A DNA stretch of 64,000 nucleotides from Actinopolymorpha pittospori (GCF_014873875.1 NZ_JADBEM010000001.1:3720001-3784000), one strand, 5' to 3'; positions 44,425-53,387 are shown, counted from the stretch's first letter. The notes: generated from the letters alone by a model not told the origin. Program-made: numbers and translations.

Positions 44425-45338
44425 GCTGGCCCGCGGAGGTGCGCGCCGGCCTGGCGTCCGCGTTGGACGCCGAGGTCGGCCTGGACGAGGGGTTCGGGCC
44501 GCCCACGCTCGACGTCCCTCCCGACCGTTGGGTCGACGCGCTCACCGCCCTGCGGGACGTCGCCGGCTGCACGTACTTCGACTGGTTGTCGGCCGTCGAC
44601 GAACTCGACCAGGGCTTCTCGGTGGTGTGCCACGTCGCCGCGCTGCGTGGTCCACGAGCGGCCGAGCCTCCCGCTGATGGTGCGTACGGTGACGCGTCGA
44701 TCGGTGCGGCGGCGAACGGTGACACGTCGATCGGTGCGGCGGCGAACGGCGGGCTCGCGCACCTGCTGCTCCGTACCCGGATCCCTCGCGACGCCGCGCG
44801 GCTGCCCACGGCGGTCGGTGTGTACGCCGGGGCCGCCTGGCACGAGCGGGAGACCCACGAGATGTTCGACATCGACTTCGTGGGGCATCCGAACCTCGTG
44901 CCGCTGCTGCTGCCGGATGAGTTCGAGGGGCACCCGCTCCGTAAGGAGTTCGTGCTCGCCGCACGGGTGGCCAAGCCCTGGCCGGGCGCGAAGGAACCCG
45001 GCGAGTCCGACCACGAGGCCTCCCGCGCCCCGAGTCGACGTCGGGTGGCGCCACCCGGCGTGCCCTCCCCGGACGCCTGGGGACCCCGTCCGCCCGGATC
45101 TCCCGCACCCGACCCGATGGAGGCCGCGGCGCCCGCGCGGCCTGCCCGGCGGGCCGACCGTGGTGGCAGGGCGGCCGGACGAGCGGCCGGCGCACGAGGG
45201 ACCGAGCGCCCGGCGCGTGCCCCGCGCCCAGACCGAACCGCGTCGGAGGCCGCGCCGGAAGGGAACACACCGGCTCCACCGCCGGACGATTCTTCCGCGG
45301 GAGAGACCCACTCGGACGGGAGCGGCGGCGATGCCTGA
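44421..45338 (+). CDS. nuoC2: NuoC-like subunit of second nuo cluster, repeat-containing
   Basis: 305 aa. The NuoC fold is short (residues 1 to about 190), with the signature WHERETHEMFDIDFVGHP and closing HPLRKEFVLA. It holds a 10-residue tandem repeat (GDASIGAAAN/GDTSIGAAAN) and a disordered C-terminal tail of about 110 residues rich in Pro, Ala, Arg and Glu. It is followed directly by nuoH2, not nuoD, and is not a C-D fusion: no MGPQHPSTHG-type motif is present. ATG overlaps nuoB2, and the end overlaps nuoH2 by 8 nt. Confidence 0.88.
   Translation: MSWPAEVRAGLASALDAEVGLDEGFGPPTLDVPPDRWVDALTALRDVAGCTYFDWLSAVDELDQGFSVVCHVAALRGPRAAEPPADGAYGDASIGAAANGDTSIGAAANGGLAHLLLRTRIPRDAARLPTAVGVYAGAAWHERETHEMFDIDFVGHPNLVPLLLPDEFEGHPLRKEFVLAARVAKPWPGAKEPGESDHEASRAPSRRRVAPPGVPSPDAWGPRPPGSPAPDPMEAAAPARPARRADRGGRAAGRAAGARGTERPARAPRPDRTASEAAPEGNTPAPPPDDSSAGETHSDGSGGDA
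44688..44747 (+). repeat. 30-bp tandem duplication inside nuoC2
   Basis: Units 44688-44717 and 44718-44747 differ at a single base and encode GDASIGAAAN and GDTSIGAAAN. Near identity points to a recent duplication. It sits in a surface loop region of the NuoC fold. Confidence 0.85.
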
Positions 45339-46290
45339 GGCTCTCGAGGTCGTACTCCGTGTGGTGTGCGTGTTCGTGGCGTTCCTCGTGCTGCCGCTCC
45401 TGGTGGGCCAGACCGAGCACAAGGTGATGGCCCACATGCAGGGCCGCCTCGGCCCGATGTACGCCGGCGGCTTCCACGGGTGGGCTCAGCTGGTCGCCGA
45501 CGGCGTGAAGTTCGCGCAGAAGGAGGACGTCGTCCCGGCCAGGGCCGACCGGACGGTGTTCCAGCTGGCGCCGGTCCTGGCGCTGCTGCCGTACCTCGTC
45601 GCCCTGGTGGCGATCCCGCTCGCACCCGGCCTGGTCGGCGTCGACCTGGAGACCGGGCTCTTCTTCGTGCTCGCCGTGATGGGCATCGGCGTGCTCGGCT
45701 CGCTGATGGCCGGGTGGGCCAGTGCCAACAAGTACAGCCTGCTGGGCGCCTTCCGCTCGGCCGGCCAGCTGCTGGCCTACGAACTTCCGTTCGTCCTCGC
45801 GGCGGCGAGCGTCGCGATGGCGGCCGGAACGCTGTCGCTGTCCGGGATCGTCGCGGCCTGGCAGCCGTGGTGGCTGCTGTGGCAGCTGCCCGGCCTCTTC
45901 GTGTTCTTCGTGGCCGGGCTCGCCGAGCTCGCCCGACCGCCGTTCGACATGCCGGTCGCCGACGCGGAGATCATCTTCGGTCCCTACACCGAGTACACCG
46001 GGATCCGCTTCGCGTTGTTCCTGCTCGCGGAGTACGCCGGGATCGTCGTGCTGGCGGCACTGACGACCGTGCTCTTCCTGGGCGGCTGGCAGGGGCCGTT
46101 CAGCGATTCACTCGGCTGGTTGTGGACGCTGCTGAAGGTCTTCCTGGTGGCGTTCGTGGTGATCTGGGTGCGGGTGGCCTACCCGCGGCTGCGGGCCGAC
46201 CAGCTGCAGCGGCTGGGCTGGCAGCTTCTGGTGCCCCTCGCCCTGCTGCAACTCGCCCTGACCGGTGTCGTCACGGTGGCCATGTCATGA
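45331..46290 (+). CDS. nuoH2: NuoH-like membrane subunit of second nuo cluster
   Basis: 319-aa membrane subunit with the usual HMQGRLGPMYAGGFHGWAQ segment. The quinone-site loop is ARPPFDMPVADAEIIFG (about residues 201-217). Against PFDLPEAEGELVAG of NuoH in the first operon, the first Glu is Val209 and the second is Asp211; Glu213 is kept. It lacks the long C-terminal extension of the first-operon protein. ATG lies 8 nt inside nuoC2. Loss of acidic residues here and in NuoA2 hits the same quinone-to-membrane path. Confidence 0.92.
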   Translation: MPEALEVVLRVVCVFVAFLVLPLLVGQTEHKVMAHMQGRLGPMYAGGFHGWAQLVADGVKFAQKEDVVPARADRTVFQLAPVLALLPYLVALVAIPLAPGLVGVDLETGLFFVLAVMGIGVLGSLMAGWASANKYSLLGAFRSAGQLLAYELPFVLAAASVAMAAGTLSLSGIVAAWQPWWLLWQLPGLFVFFVAGLAELARPPFDMPVADAEIIFGPYTEYTGIRFALFLLAEYAGIVVLAALTTVLFLGGWQGPFSDSLGWLWTLLKVFLVAFVVIWVRVAYPRLRADQLQRLGWQLLVPLALLQLALTGVVTVAMS

Positions 46291-46320
46291 GGCGTGGACC
46301 TGTCGTGAGGCGTGGACCTG
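46285..46320 (+). repeat. 18-bp tandem repeat at the end of nuoH2
   Basis: TCATGAGGCGTGGACCTG is followed by TCGTGAGGCGTGGACCTG, one mismatch. The first unit contains the nuoH2 stop. It fills the short gap before nuoI2 and would lengthen spacing between them. Confidence 0.7.
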
Positions 46321-46359
46321 AGGTGAAGGGTGGCTGTTCGTGAAGGAGGTGCGGAAACA

Positions 46360-46980
46360 GTGACCGAACTCCCGGGCAAAGGACTCGCGCGCGGACTCAA
46401 GGTGACGTTCGACAACCTCACCCGGCGCGCGGTGACCCAGCAGTATCCCGACGTCAAACCGGACCTGCCGGCGCGTTCTCGCGGAGTGATCGCGCTCTTC
46501 GAGGAGAACTGCACCGTCTGCATGCTCTGCGCGCGTGAGTGTCCGTGCTGGTGCATCTACATCGACTCCCACAAGGAGACGGCGCCACCGACCGAGCCGG
46601 GTGCGCGCGAACGCAGCCACAACATGCTCGACCGGTTCGCGATCGACTATTCGCTGTGCATGTACTGCGGGATCTGCATCGAGGTGTGCCCCTTCGACGC
46701 GTTGTTCTGGTCGCCGGAGTTCGAGTACGCCGCCACCGACATCGCCGAGCTCACCCACGAGAAGGACGAACTCCGCGAGTGGATGTGGACCGTGCCCGTG
46801 CCACCGCCCGTCGACCCCGGTGCTGACGCGCCGAAGGAGTTGGGCGTCGCGGAACGGGCGGCGGACAAGGCGGCGGACAGGGGAGCGGACCGGGCAGGGG
46901 GCGTGTCGGGGACCGACCGGCCGACCCGCCGGCCGGGTGCACCGGCATCCGAGCCGCCGCCTCCCGTGGATCCTGACTGA
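46360..46980 (+). CDS. nuoI2: NuoI-like [4Fe-4S] subunit of second nuo cluster
   Basis: 206 aa with two complete [4Fe-4S] motifs, CTVCMLCARECP and CMYCGICIEVCP, so electrons can still be passed to NuoB2. In a complex without E, F and G this subunit would be the entry point for electrons, as proposed for ferredoxin-linked complex I forms. GTG 46360 has GAAGGAGG 9 nt upstream. A Pro/Ala/Arg-rich tail of about 65 residues follows. Confidence 0.92.
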   Translation: MTELPGKGLARGLKVTFDNLTRRAVTQQYPDVKPDLPARSRGVIALFEENCTVCMLCARECPCWCIYIDSHKETAPPTEPGARERSHNMLDRFAIDYSLCMYCGICIEVCPFDALFWSPEFEYAATDIAELTHEKDELREWMWTVPVPPPVDPGADAPKELGVAERAADKAADRGADRAGGVSGTDRPTRRPGAPASEPPPPVDPD

Positions 46981-47091
46981 CCCGACGTCCACCGCAGTGT
47001 CCCGTGGCCGTACCGGCGTGTCCGCCGCACCGGTGTGGGCCGCCGTGGAAGAAATCGACCGAGAGACCGACACCCGGGAGGGAGGCCACGC

Positions 47092-47835
47092 ATGATCGTC
47101 GTCGACGTCCTGTTCTGCCTGCTCGGAGCGGTCGCGGTCGGCTCCGCCCTGCTGGTCGTGACCACCCGCCGGATCGTGCACGCCGCGCTCTGGCTCGTCG
47201 TCACCCTGGGCTCGCTGGCCGGGTGCTACCTCCTCCTGACGGCGGAGTTCGTGGCGTGGGTGCAGATCCTGATCTACCTCGGAGCGGTCGTCGTACTCCT
47301 GCTCTTCGCGCTCATGCTCACCAAGGCGCCGACCGGGCCGATGCCGGGCCTCACCGCCGGCAACGCCTGGGTGGCCGGGATGGTCGCCATCGCGGTCGCC
47401 GTGGTGCTCGTCGTCACGGTGGTCGCCGGGTTCGCCGGCCAGGTGATCCCCCTGGACCAGGTGGAGATCGGCGGCGCCCGGGCGACCGGCGACGCGCTCT
47501 TCTCGACCTGGGTGCTGCCGTTCGAGGTGCTGTCGGTGCTGCTCCTCGCCGCCCTCGTGGGCGCGATCGCGTTGTCGAGGCGGGACGGCGACGACCGGGC
47601 CCGCCGCGGCCGAGGGCGGACCCGAGACGCGTCGGGAGGTACGGCCTCCGCGGGCACGACGTCCACCGGCACGGGGTCCGCGGGCACGGGCTCGACATCC
47701 GCGGCGTCCGCGGGGACGGCGGAGTCCGCGGTCTCGGGGCGGACGTCGGTCAGCGCGCCGACGGGTACGGCCAGGTCGGGCGAACCCGACGGGGACGGCG
47801 AGACACCTCCGGCCGACCTGGAGAGGAGTACCTGA
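47092..47835 (+). CDS. nuoJ2: NuoJ-like membrane subunit of second nuo cluster
   Basis: 247 aa with five helices; the coupling helix VQILIYLGAVVVLLLFALML keeps the conserved Tyr. The tail after residue 170 is Ser/Gly/Thr-rich. ATG 47092 with GGGAGGGAGG upstream; 111 nt after nuoI2. It is fused by a one-base overlap to nuoK2. Confidence 0.92.
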   Translation: MIVVDVLFCLLGAVAVGSALLVVTTRRIVHAALWLVVTLGSLAGCYLLLTAEFVAWVQILIYLGAVVVLLLFALMLTKAPTGPMPGLTAGNAWVAGMVAIAVAVVLVVTVVAGFAGQVIPLDQVEIGGARATGDALFSTWVLPFEVLSVLLLAALVGAIALSRRDGDDRARRGRGRTRDASGGTASAGTTSTGTGSAGTGSTSAASAGTAESAVSGRTSVSAPTGTARSGEPDGDGETPPADLERST

Positions 47836-48242
47836 TGCCGCTCCTGTTCCCGCTCGTCGTCGCGGCCCTGCTGTTCGCCATCGGCGTCTACGGCGTCCTC
47901 GCCCGCCGCAACGCCGTCCTCGTCCTGATGGGCGTGGAGCTGATGCTGAACGCCGTCAACCTCAACCTCGTCGCCTTCGACGCCTGGCATCGGGACGCAC
48001 TCCACAGCGGCCAGGTCCTCACCCTCTTCACCATCACGATCGCCGCGGCGGAGATCGGGCTGGGGCTCGCGATCGTCCTGCTGTTGTTCCGGTCCAGACG
48101 CCAGATCGACGTGGACGCCGTACGCGATCTCGCCGACCGGGACGCCGCCGACCGTGAGCCGGCTGACCGTGAACTGGCTGACGGTGAGCCGGCTGACCGT
48201 GAGCCGGCCGAGCGTGCCGGCGCGGCGGAGGCGGGCCGATGA
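47835..48242 (+). CDS. nuoK2: NuoK-like subunit of second nuo cluster
   Basis: 135 aa; three helices with both coupling glutamates (GVELMLNAVN; AAAEIGLGLAI). Unlike first-operon NuoK (99 aa), it has a charged tail of about 35 residues made of the pentapeptide ADREP and variants. ATG shares one base with the nuoJ2 stop, and the stop overlaps nuoL2 by 4 nt. Confidence 0.92.
   Translation: MPLLFPLVVAALLFAIGVYGVLARRNAVLVLMGVELMLNAVNLNLVAFDAWHRDALHSGQVLTLFTITIAAAEIGLGLAIVLLLFRSRRQIDVDAVRDLADRDAADREPADRELADGEPADREPAERAGAAEAGR
48147..48206 (+). repeat. Four 15-bp tandem repeats in the nuoK2 tail
   Basis: In-frame units starting at 48147, 48162, 48177 and 48192 encode ADREP, ADREL, ADGEP and ADREP. 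A further partial AE follows. Copy changes would keep the frame. Confidence 0.8.
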
Positions 48243-50152
48243 CCGAGGCCTTCCTCGCCCTCGCGGCACCGTTCGTCGCCGCCTTGATGGCCCTCGCACT
48301 CGGGAAGCGGGTACCCCGGCTGGTCGCGCCGATCGGTGTCGCGGGCACCGCTCTCGCGTTCGTCGCGGCCTGCGTGCTCACCGGCCGAACCCTCGCCGGC
48401 GACCTCGGCGTCCGGAGCGCCTCGCTCGCGTACGTGCCGACCGGCGGGTTGTCGTTCGACATCGCGTTCCGGGTCGACGGGCTCTCCGCGTTGGTGGCGC
48501 TCCTCGTCACCGGCGTGGCCCTCGCCGTGCAGATCTACTCGATCGACTACCTGCGTGGCGATCCGCGGTACCCGTCCTACGTCGCGTTCGTCTCGCTGTT
48601 CACCGCCGCGATGCTCACCGTGGTGACCGCCGACGACCTGTTCGTCCTGCTGGTCGGCTGGGAGGTGATGGGTGCCTGTTCCTACTTCCTGATCGGTCAC
48701 CACTGGGAGTTGCGGGAGGCGCGCGACGGTGCGATCAAGGCGTTCCTCGCGACGCGGCTCGGTGACGTCGGCTTCGTGTTCGGGATCTTCGTGCTGGGTC
48801 TTGGCGCCGGCACGTTCTCCATCAGCGGCGTCCAGGAGGCCGCCGCGAGCGGCGAGCTGACGACGGGCACGGCGACGCTCGCGACCCTGCTGTTGCTCGC
48901 CGGTGTGGTGGGCAAGTCGGCGCAGTTCCCGCTGCACGTCTGGTTGCCGGACGCGATGGCCGGTCCGACGCCGGTCAGCGCGCTCATCCACGCGGCGACC
49001 ATGGTGGCGGCGGGCGTCTTCCTCGTCGCGCGGTTGCTCGGGGTCTTCCAGGCGGCGCCCGCGACCCTCGCGGTCCTGGCTGTCATCGCCGCGATCACCA
49101 TGGTCGGTTCCGCGTTGTGCGCCCTCGCCGAGGAGGACGTCAAGCGGGTGTTGGCGTGGTCGACGGTGAGCCAACTCGCCTACATGCTGGCCGGGCTCGC
49201 CGCGGGCGGCTACACCGCCGGGCTGCTGTTGCTGGTGGCGCACGGTGCGTTCAAGGCGCTGCTCTTCCTGTGCGCGGGATCGCTGATCCACGCCGTCGGC
49301 AGCAACAACATGACCGCGATGGGCGGCCTTCGCCGCACTCTGCCGGTGACGTTCGTGACGATGACGATCGGTCTCGGCGCGCTCGCGGCGCTGCCGCCCC
49401 TGTCCGGGTTCTTCGCCAAGGACGCCGTCCTCGGCGCGATCCAGGAGGCCGCGCTGCACGGTGGCGCGCTGCCGGGCTGGGCGGCGTGGGTCGCGCTGGT
49501 CGCCGGCTTCGGCACCGTCGTGCTGACCGCGGCGTACGCCACCCGGATGTGGCTGCGCGTCTTCTTCGGCGCCCCGGCCGCGGAGGTGCCCGCCGCACCG
49601 AACCTCCCCGCGCACGCCGAGCCGCACCTCGCCGAGGCGCCCGCCTTCATGCGCTGGCCGCTCGTCGTCCTCGCCGTACCCGCCGCGCTCGTGGGGTTCC
49701 TGGCCCTGGCTCCGGGCGCGTGGGCGGGTTGGCTCACCGGCGGCGGCGTGTCGCGCCCGGCGGCGGAGGCCCTGGTGCACGTGAGCACCACGGTCCTGTC
49801 GCTGGTGCTCGTGCTCGCGTCCGCGGCCCTCGTGATCGGTGCGTGGCGGCGGCTCGACCGCGGTGACCCCGCCGTCCTGCTCGGCCGGGCCAGACCCGTG
49901 CTGGAACACGGCTTCCGGGTCGACGACCTGATCGCGGCGTACGTCGTCCGGCCGGTGTGGGGTCTCGCCCGTGCCGTCGTCGCGGGTGACCGGGACGTCG
50001 TCGACTTCTACGTACAGGGTTCGGGGCGGGCCGCACGCCTGCTCGGCGGAGCGCTCCGGCTGCTGCAGAACGGCAACGTCTCGGTCTACCTGAGCCTGCT
50101 CCTGGCCGGGGTCGTCGTCCTCGTCGTCGCGGCGCTGGGGGTGCGGGCATGA
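48239..50152 (+). CDS. nuoL2: NuoL-like antiporter subunit of second nuo cluster
   Basis: 637 aa with about 16 helices. Pump residues are retained: GWEVMGACSYFLIG (Glu) and GKSAQFPLHVWLPDAMAGPTPVSALIHAATMV (Lys, broken helix). ATG overlaps the nuoK2 stop, and the stop overlaps nuoM2 by 4 nt. So ion pumping by the membrane arm looks possible although the quinone end is altered. Confidence 0.94.
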   Translation: MTEAFLALAAPFVAALMALALGKRVPRLVAPIGVAGTALAFVAACVLTGRTLAGDLGVRSASLAYVPTGGLSFDIAFRVDGLSALVALLVTGVALAVQIYSIDYLRGDPRYPSYVAFVSLFTAAMLTVVTADDLFVLLVGWEVMGACSYFLIGHHWELREARDGAIKAFLATRLGDVGFVFGIFVLGLGAGTFSISGVQEAAASGELTTGTATLATLLLLAGVVGKSAQFPLHVWLPDAMAGPTPVSALIHAATMVAAGVFLVARLLGVFQAAPATLAVLAVIAAITMVGSALCALAEEDVKRVLAWSTVSQLAYMLAGLAAGGYTAGLLLLVAHGAFKALLFLCAGSLIHAVGSNNMTAMGGLRRTLPVTFVTMTIGLGALAALPPLSGFFAKDAVLGAIQEAALHGGALPGWAAWVALVAGFGTVVLTAAYATRMWLRVFFGAPAAEVPAAPNLPAHAEPHLAEAPAFMRWPLVVLAVPAALVGFLALAPGAWAGWLTGGGVSRPAAEALVHVSTTVLSLVLVLASAALVIGAWRRLDRGDPAVLLGRARPVLEHGFRVDDLIAAYVVRPVWGLARAVVAGDRDVVDFYVQGSGRAARLLGGALRLLQNGNVSVYLSLLLAGVVVLVVAALGVRA

Positions 50153-51663
50153 ACGTCGTCCTGTGGCTGCTGCTCGCCGTCCCGCTGGCGGGGGCACTCC
50201 TGCTCGCGGCCGGCCGCCGGCTGGTCCCGGACGCCGCGGTGGCCGCGGTCGGTGCGGTCGTCGGCGGTGTGACGCTCGCGCTGGCCGTCGTCCTCGCCGC
50301 GGCCTTCGACTACGGGGCCGCACACCGGGTGCAGTTCGAGACCGACGTCGCCTGGATCCCCGCCATCGACGTGCGCTGGCACCTCGGCCTGGATGGCATC
50401 TCGGTGCCGATGGTGCTGCTGACCGCGCTGCTCGCGTTCCTCTGCCTGCTCTACACGACCCGGATCGCCCCGGAGGCCGGCCGCACGCGTGGGCTGGTGG
50501 CGCTGGTGTTCCTGCTCGAGGTCGGGATGCTCGGGACGTTCGTCGCGTTCGACCTGATCGTCTTCTTCCTCTTCTTCGAGGTCGTCCTGATCCCGATGTG
50601 GTTCGTGATCGCCGGGTGGGGCGACCCGCACGACGGTCCGGGCCGGCGCCGTGCGGCCACGACGTTCATCCTCTACACCCTGCTCGGCAGCGCGGTCATG
50701 CTGCTCGGGTTCCTGCTCGTGTACGCCGGCGCCGGGACGTTCGACCTCACCGAACTCGCGGCCGGCGGCGGGCGCGGCATCGCCCACGGCACCCAGGTCC
50801 TGGCGGCCGTCGCCATCGGGCTCGGCCTCGCCGTGAAGAGCCCGATGTGGCCGCTGCACTCCTGGCTGCCCGACGCGCACGCGAAGGCGCCCACGATCGG
50901 GTCGGTGCTGTTGGCCGGAGTCCTGCTGAAGATGGGGACCTACGGCTTCGTCCGGGTCTGGCTGCCCGTGGTGCCCGACGGCGCCCGCGCGGTGGCGCCC
51001 TACCTCGCCGGACTCGCGACCGTCGGCATCCTCTACGGCGCGCTCGCGTGTCTGCGCCAGGGCGAACTCAAGCGGCTGATCGCGTACTCCTCGGTCGGCC
51101 ACATGGGCTTCGTCCTGCTCGGCATCGCGACCCTCACGCCGGTCGGTGTCAACGGTGCGCTGTTCGCGGGTGTTGCGCACGGACTCATCACCGGCCTGCT
51201 GTTCTTCCTCGCCGGGGCGATCAAGGACCGGCACGGTACGGGTGACCTCGTCCGCCTCGGAGGCGGGCTGTACTCCCGGATGCCACGCCTTGCCGGGTTG
51301 TTCGTCTTCGGCGCCGTCGCGAGCCTCGGCCTGCCCGGGCTCGCGGGGTTCTGGGGCGAGATGCTCGCGATGTTCGGGGCGTTCCAGCCGGCGGCCTCGC
51401 TGGGGCGGACGACCTACCTCGTGCTGATGGTGCTCGCCGGCCTGGGCACCGTCCTGACCGCGGCGTACTTCCTCGTGCTCGTCCGCCGGCTCTGCCAGGG
51501 TGCGGACACGATCGGACCCAGCCTCGCCGTCGCCCGCGACGTCACCGCGGTCGAGGTCGTGGCCTGGGCGCCGCTCGTGCTCCTCACACTGGTCCTCGGT
51601 CTGTATCCGCGGGCGGTGCTGGCGATCACCGAACCGGCGGTCCAGGTCCTGGTGGGCAGGTGA
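50149..51663 (+). CDS. nuoM2: NuoM-like antiporter subunit of second nuo cluster
   Basis: 504 aa, 14 helices, with FEVVLIPMWFVIAG (Glu) and AVKSPMWPLHSWLPDAHAKAPT followed by LLKMGTYGFVR. ATG overlaps the nuoL2 stop. Retains the pump Lys and Glu of the antiporter family. Confidence 0.94.
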   Translation: MNVVLWLLLAVPLAGALLLAAGRRLVPDAAVAAVGAVVGGVTLALAVVLAAAFDYGAAHRVQFETDVAWIPAIDVRWHLGLDGISVPMVLLTALLAFLCLLYTTRIAPEAGRTRGLVALVFLLEVGMLGTFVAFDLIVFFLFFEVVLIPMWFVIAGWGDPHDGPGRRRAATTFILYTLLGSAVMLLGFLLVYAGAGTFDLTELAAGGGRGIAHGTQVLAAVAIGLGLAVKSPMWPLHSWLPDAHAKAPTIGSVLLAGVLLKMGTYGFVRVWLPVVPDGARAVAPYLAGLATVGILYGALACLRQGELKRLIAYSSVGHMGFVLLGIATLTPVGVNGALFAGVAHGLITGLLFFLAGAIKDRHGTGDLVRLGGGLYSRMPRLAGLFVFGAVASLGLPGLAGFWGEMLAMFGAFQPAASLGRTTYLVLMVLAGLGTVLTAAYFLVLVRRLCQGADTIGPSLAVARDVTAVEVVAWAPLVLLTLVLGLYPRAVLAITEPAVQVLVGR

Positions 51664-53387
51664 GGCGGGTGAGCGGCATGGTCTCCGGAATCGGCTCGGA
51701 ACTCCCCGCGCGGGATCTCGTCGCGGCGGTGAGTTCCGTCCAGCCCGTCGACTGGCTCGCGATCGGGCCGCCGCTCGCGGTGGCGGTGACCGCGCTCGTG
51801 GTGCTCGTGGTCGACGCGTTCCTTCCCGTCCGCCGGCGCGGCCTCGCGCCGTGGTTGTCCCTGCTCGGGCTCCTGGTGGGGTTGGGCCTGCTGGTGCCGC
51901 TCGCGGCGGAGTCGGGGCCGCGCGGCGTCTTCTGCGCGGGCGGGACGCTGGAGCCACCGGCGGCCTGCTCCTACGTCGTCGACTCCCTCACCCTGGTCTT
52001 CCAACTCATCGCGGCCGGTGGGGCCGCTCTGGTGGTCCTGCTCAGCGCGGGCCGCAAGGGTGCGCGTGCCGACCGTCCGGCGACAGGCACGCTCGGTGCC
52101 GGCGTCCCGCCGGGGGAGTACCACTTCCTGCTGCTCGCCTCGGTGACCGGCGCGATGACGCTGGCCGGGGCCCGCGACCTCATCACCCTCGTGGTGGCGC
52201 TGGAGGTCGTGTCGCTACCGGCGTTCGCGCTGGTCGGACTCCGCCGAGGCGACGGGCGGGGGGCCGAGGCGGCGCTGAAGTTCTTCCTCGTGTCCGTCGT
52301 GTCCGTGGCCGTGATGCTGTTCGGCGTCTCGTTCGTCTACGGCGCGACCGGCACGGTCTACCTCGACCGGATCGCCGCCGTGCTGCGGTCGGGGGGTCTC
52401 GCCACCCTGACCGGGGACGGCATGGCGGCGGTCGCGGGTGTCGGTGTGGTGCTGACCCTGGTCGGACTGGCGTTCAAGGTCGCCGCGGTGCCGTTCCACT
52501 TCTGGGTGCCCGACACCTACGTCGGCGCGCCGATACCGGTCGCCGCCTACCTGTCGGTGGTGTCGAAGGCGGCCGGGTTCGTGGGGCTGCTGCTGGTGGT
52601 GAGCATCGCGTTCCCGTCGTACGCCGACGTGTGGGATCCGGTGGTCGGCGTCCTCGCCGCCCTGACGATGACGCTGGGCAACCTCGTCGCGCTGCGGCAA
52701 CGCAACGCCGTCCGGCTGCTCGCCTGGTCGAGCGTGGCCCAGGCGGGCTACCTGCTCGTCCCGCTCGGCACGGGCGGTGGGAACGGCGTGCTCGCCGCCA
52801 CCGTGGCGTACCTCCTCATCTACGCCGTGATCAACCTCGGCGCGTTCTCCGTGGTCGCGCTCGGCGTCGCGGGTCCCGGACGGGGCAGGTTCCTCGACGA
52901 CTACCGAGGGTTGTTCTGGCGGCAGCCGCTGCGTGCGGCGGCGCTCGGGTTCTTCCTGCTCGCGCTGGCCGGCCTGCCACCCGGCGTGCTCGGGCTGTTC
53001 GGGAAGGTCGTGCTCTTCCGCGCCGCCATCGACGGCGGGGCGGGGTGGCTCGCGGTGGTGATGGCGGTCAACGTCGTGATCGCCCTCGCCTACTACCTGT
53101 ACTGGACCGCGTTGCTCTTCCTGCCGGCGAGGTCGGAGGAGGGTGCCGCCGCGGTGGCCGACAACGGCACCCGTGCCGGAACGGTTACCGGGGCGAGGGC
53201 CGGCGCGGTCGCGGGTTCGGTGGCCAGTTCCGGCAACGGCGGGACGCCCGCCGCGGCGTCCGGCGTCACCCTGGATCCCTGGCCGGCGCGACTCGCGGTG
53301 GTCGTCCTCGCCGTGCTCGCGCTCGTCCTGTCGGTCGCCCCGAACCTCGCCATCGACGTCCTCCGGCACCTGCCGACGTCGCTGTGA
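51660..53387 (+). CDS. nuoN2: NuoN-like antiporter subunit of second nuo cluster
   Basis: 575 aa, slightly longer than NuoN of the first operon. LEVVSLPAFALVG carries the acidic helix and KVAAVPFHFWVPDTYVGAPIPVAAYLS the Lys. An Ala/Gly/Thr-rich insert (about residues 505-540) interrupts the last helices. GTG 51660 overlaps the nuoM2 stop (GTGA); ATG 51678 is possible. Last nuo gene; the FAD protein gene follows. Confidence 0.93.
   Translation: MRRVSGMVSGIGSELPARDLVAAVSSVQPVDWLAIGPPLAVAVTALVVLVVDAFLPVRRRGLAPWLSLLGLLVGLGLLVPLAAESGPRGVFCAGGTLEPPAACSYVVDSLTLVFQLIAAGGAALVVLLSAGRKGARADRPATGTLGAGVPPGEYHFLLLASVTGAMTLAGARDLITLVVALEVVSLPAFALVGLRRGDGRGAEAALKFFLVSVVSVAVMLFGVSFVYGATGTVYLDRIAAVLRSGGLATLTGDGMAAVAGVGVVLTLVGLAFKVAAVPFHFWVPDTYVGAPIPVAAYLSVVSKAAGFVGLLLVVSIAFPSYADVWDPVVGVLAALTMTLGNLVALRQRNAVRLLAWSSVAQAGYLLVPLGTGGGNGVLAATVAYLLIYAVINLGAFSVVALGVAGPGRGRFLDDYRGLFWRQPLRAAALGFFLLALAGLPPGVLGLFGKVVLFRAAIDGGAGWLAVVMAVNVVIALAYYLYWTALLFLPARSEEGAAAVADNGTRAGTVTGARAGAVAGSVASSGNGGTPAAASGVTLDPWPARLAVVVLAVLALVLSVAPNLAIDVLRHLPTSL

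Noticed and set aside
44421..45338. NuoC2 as a fused NuoC-NuoD protein
   Set aside because: The extra length is a disordered tail without the MGPQHPSTHG or VMGGVDR motifs of NuoD.
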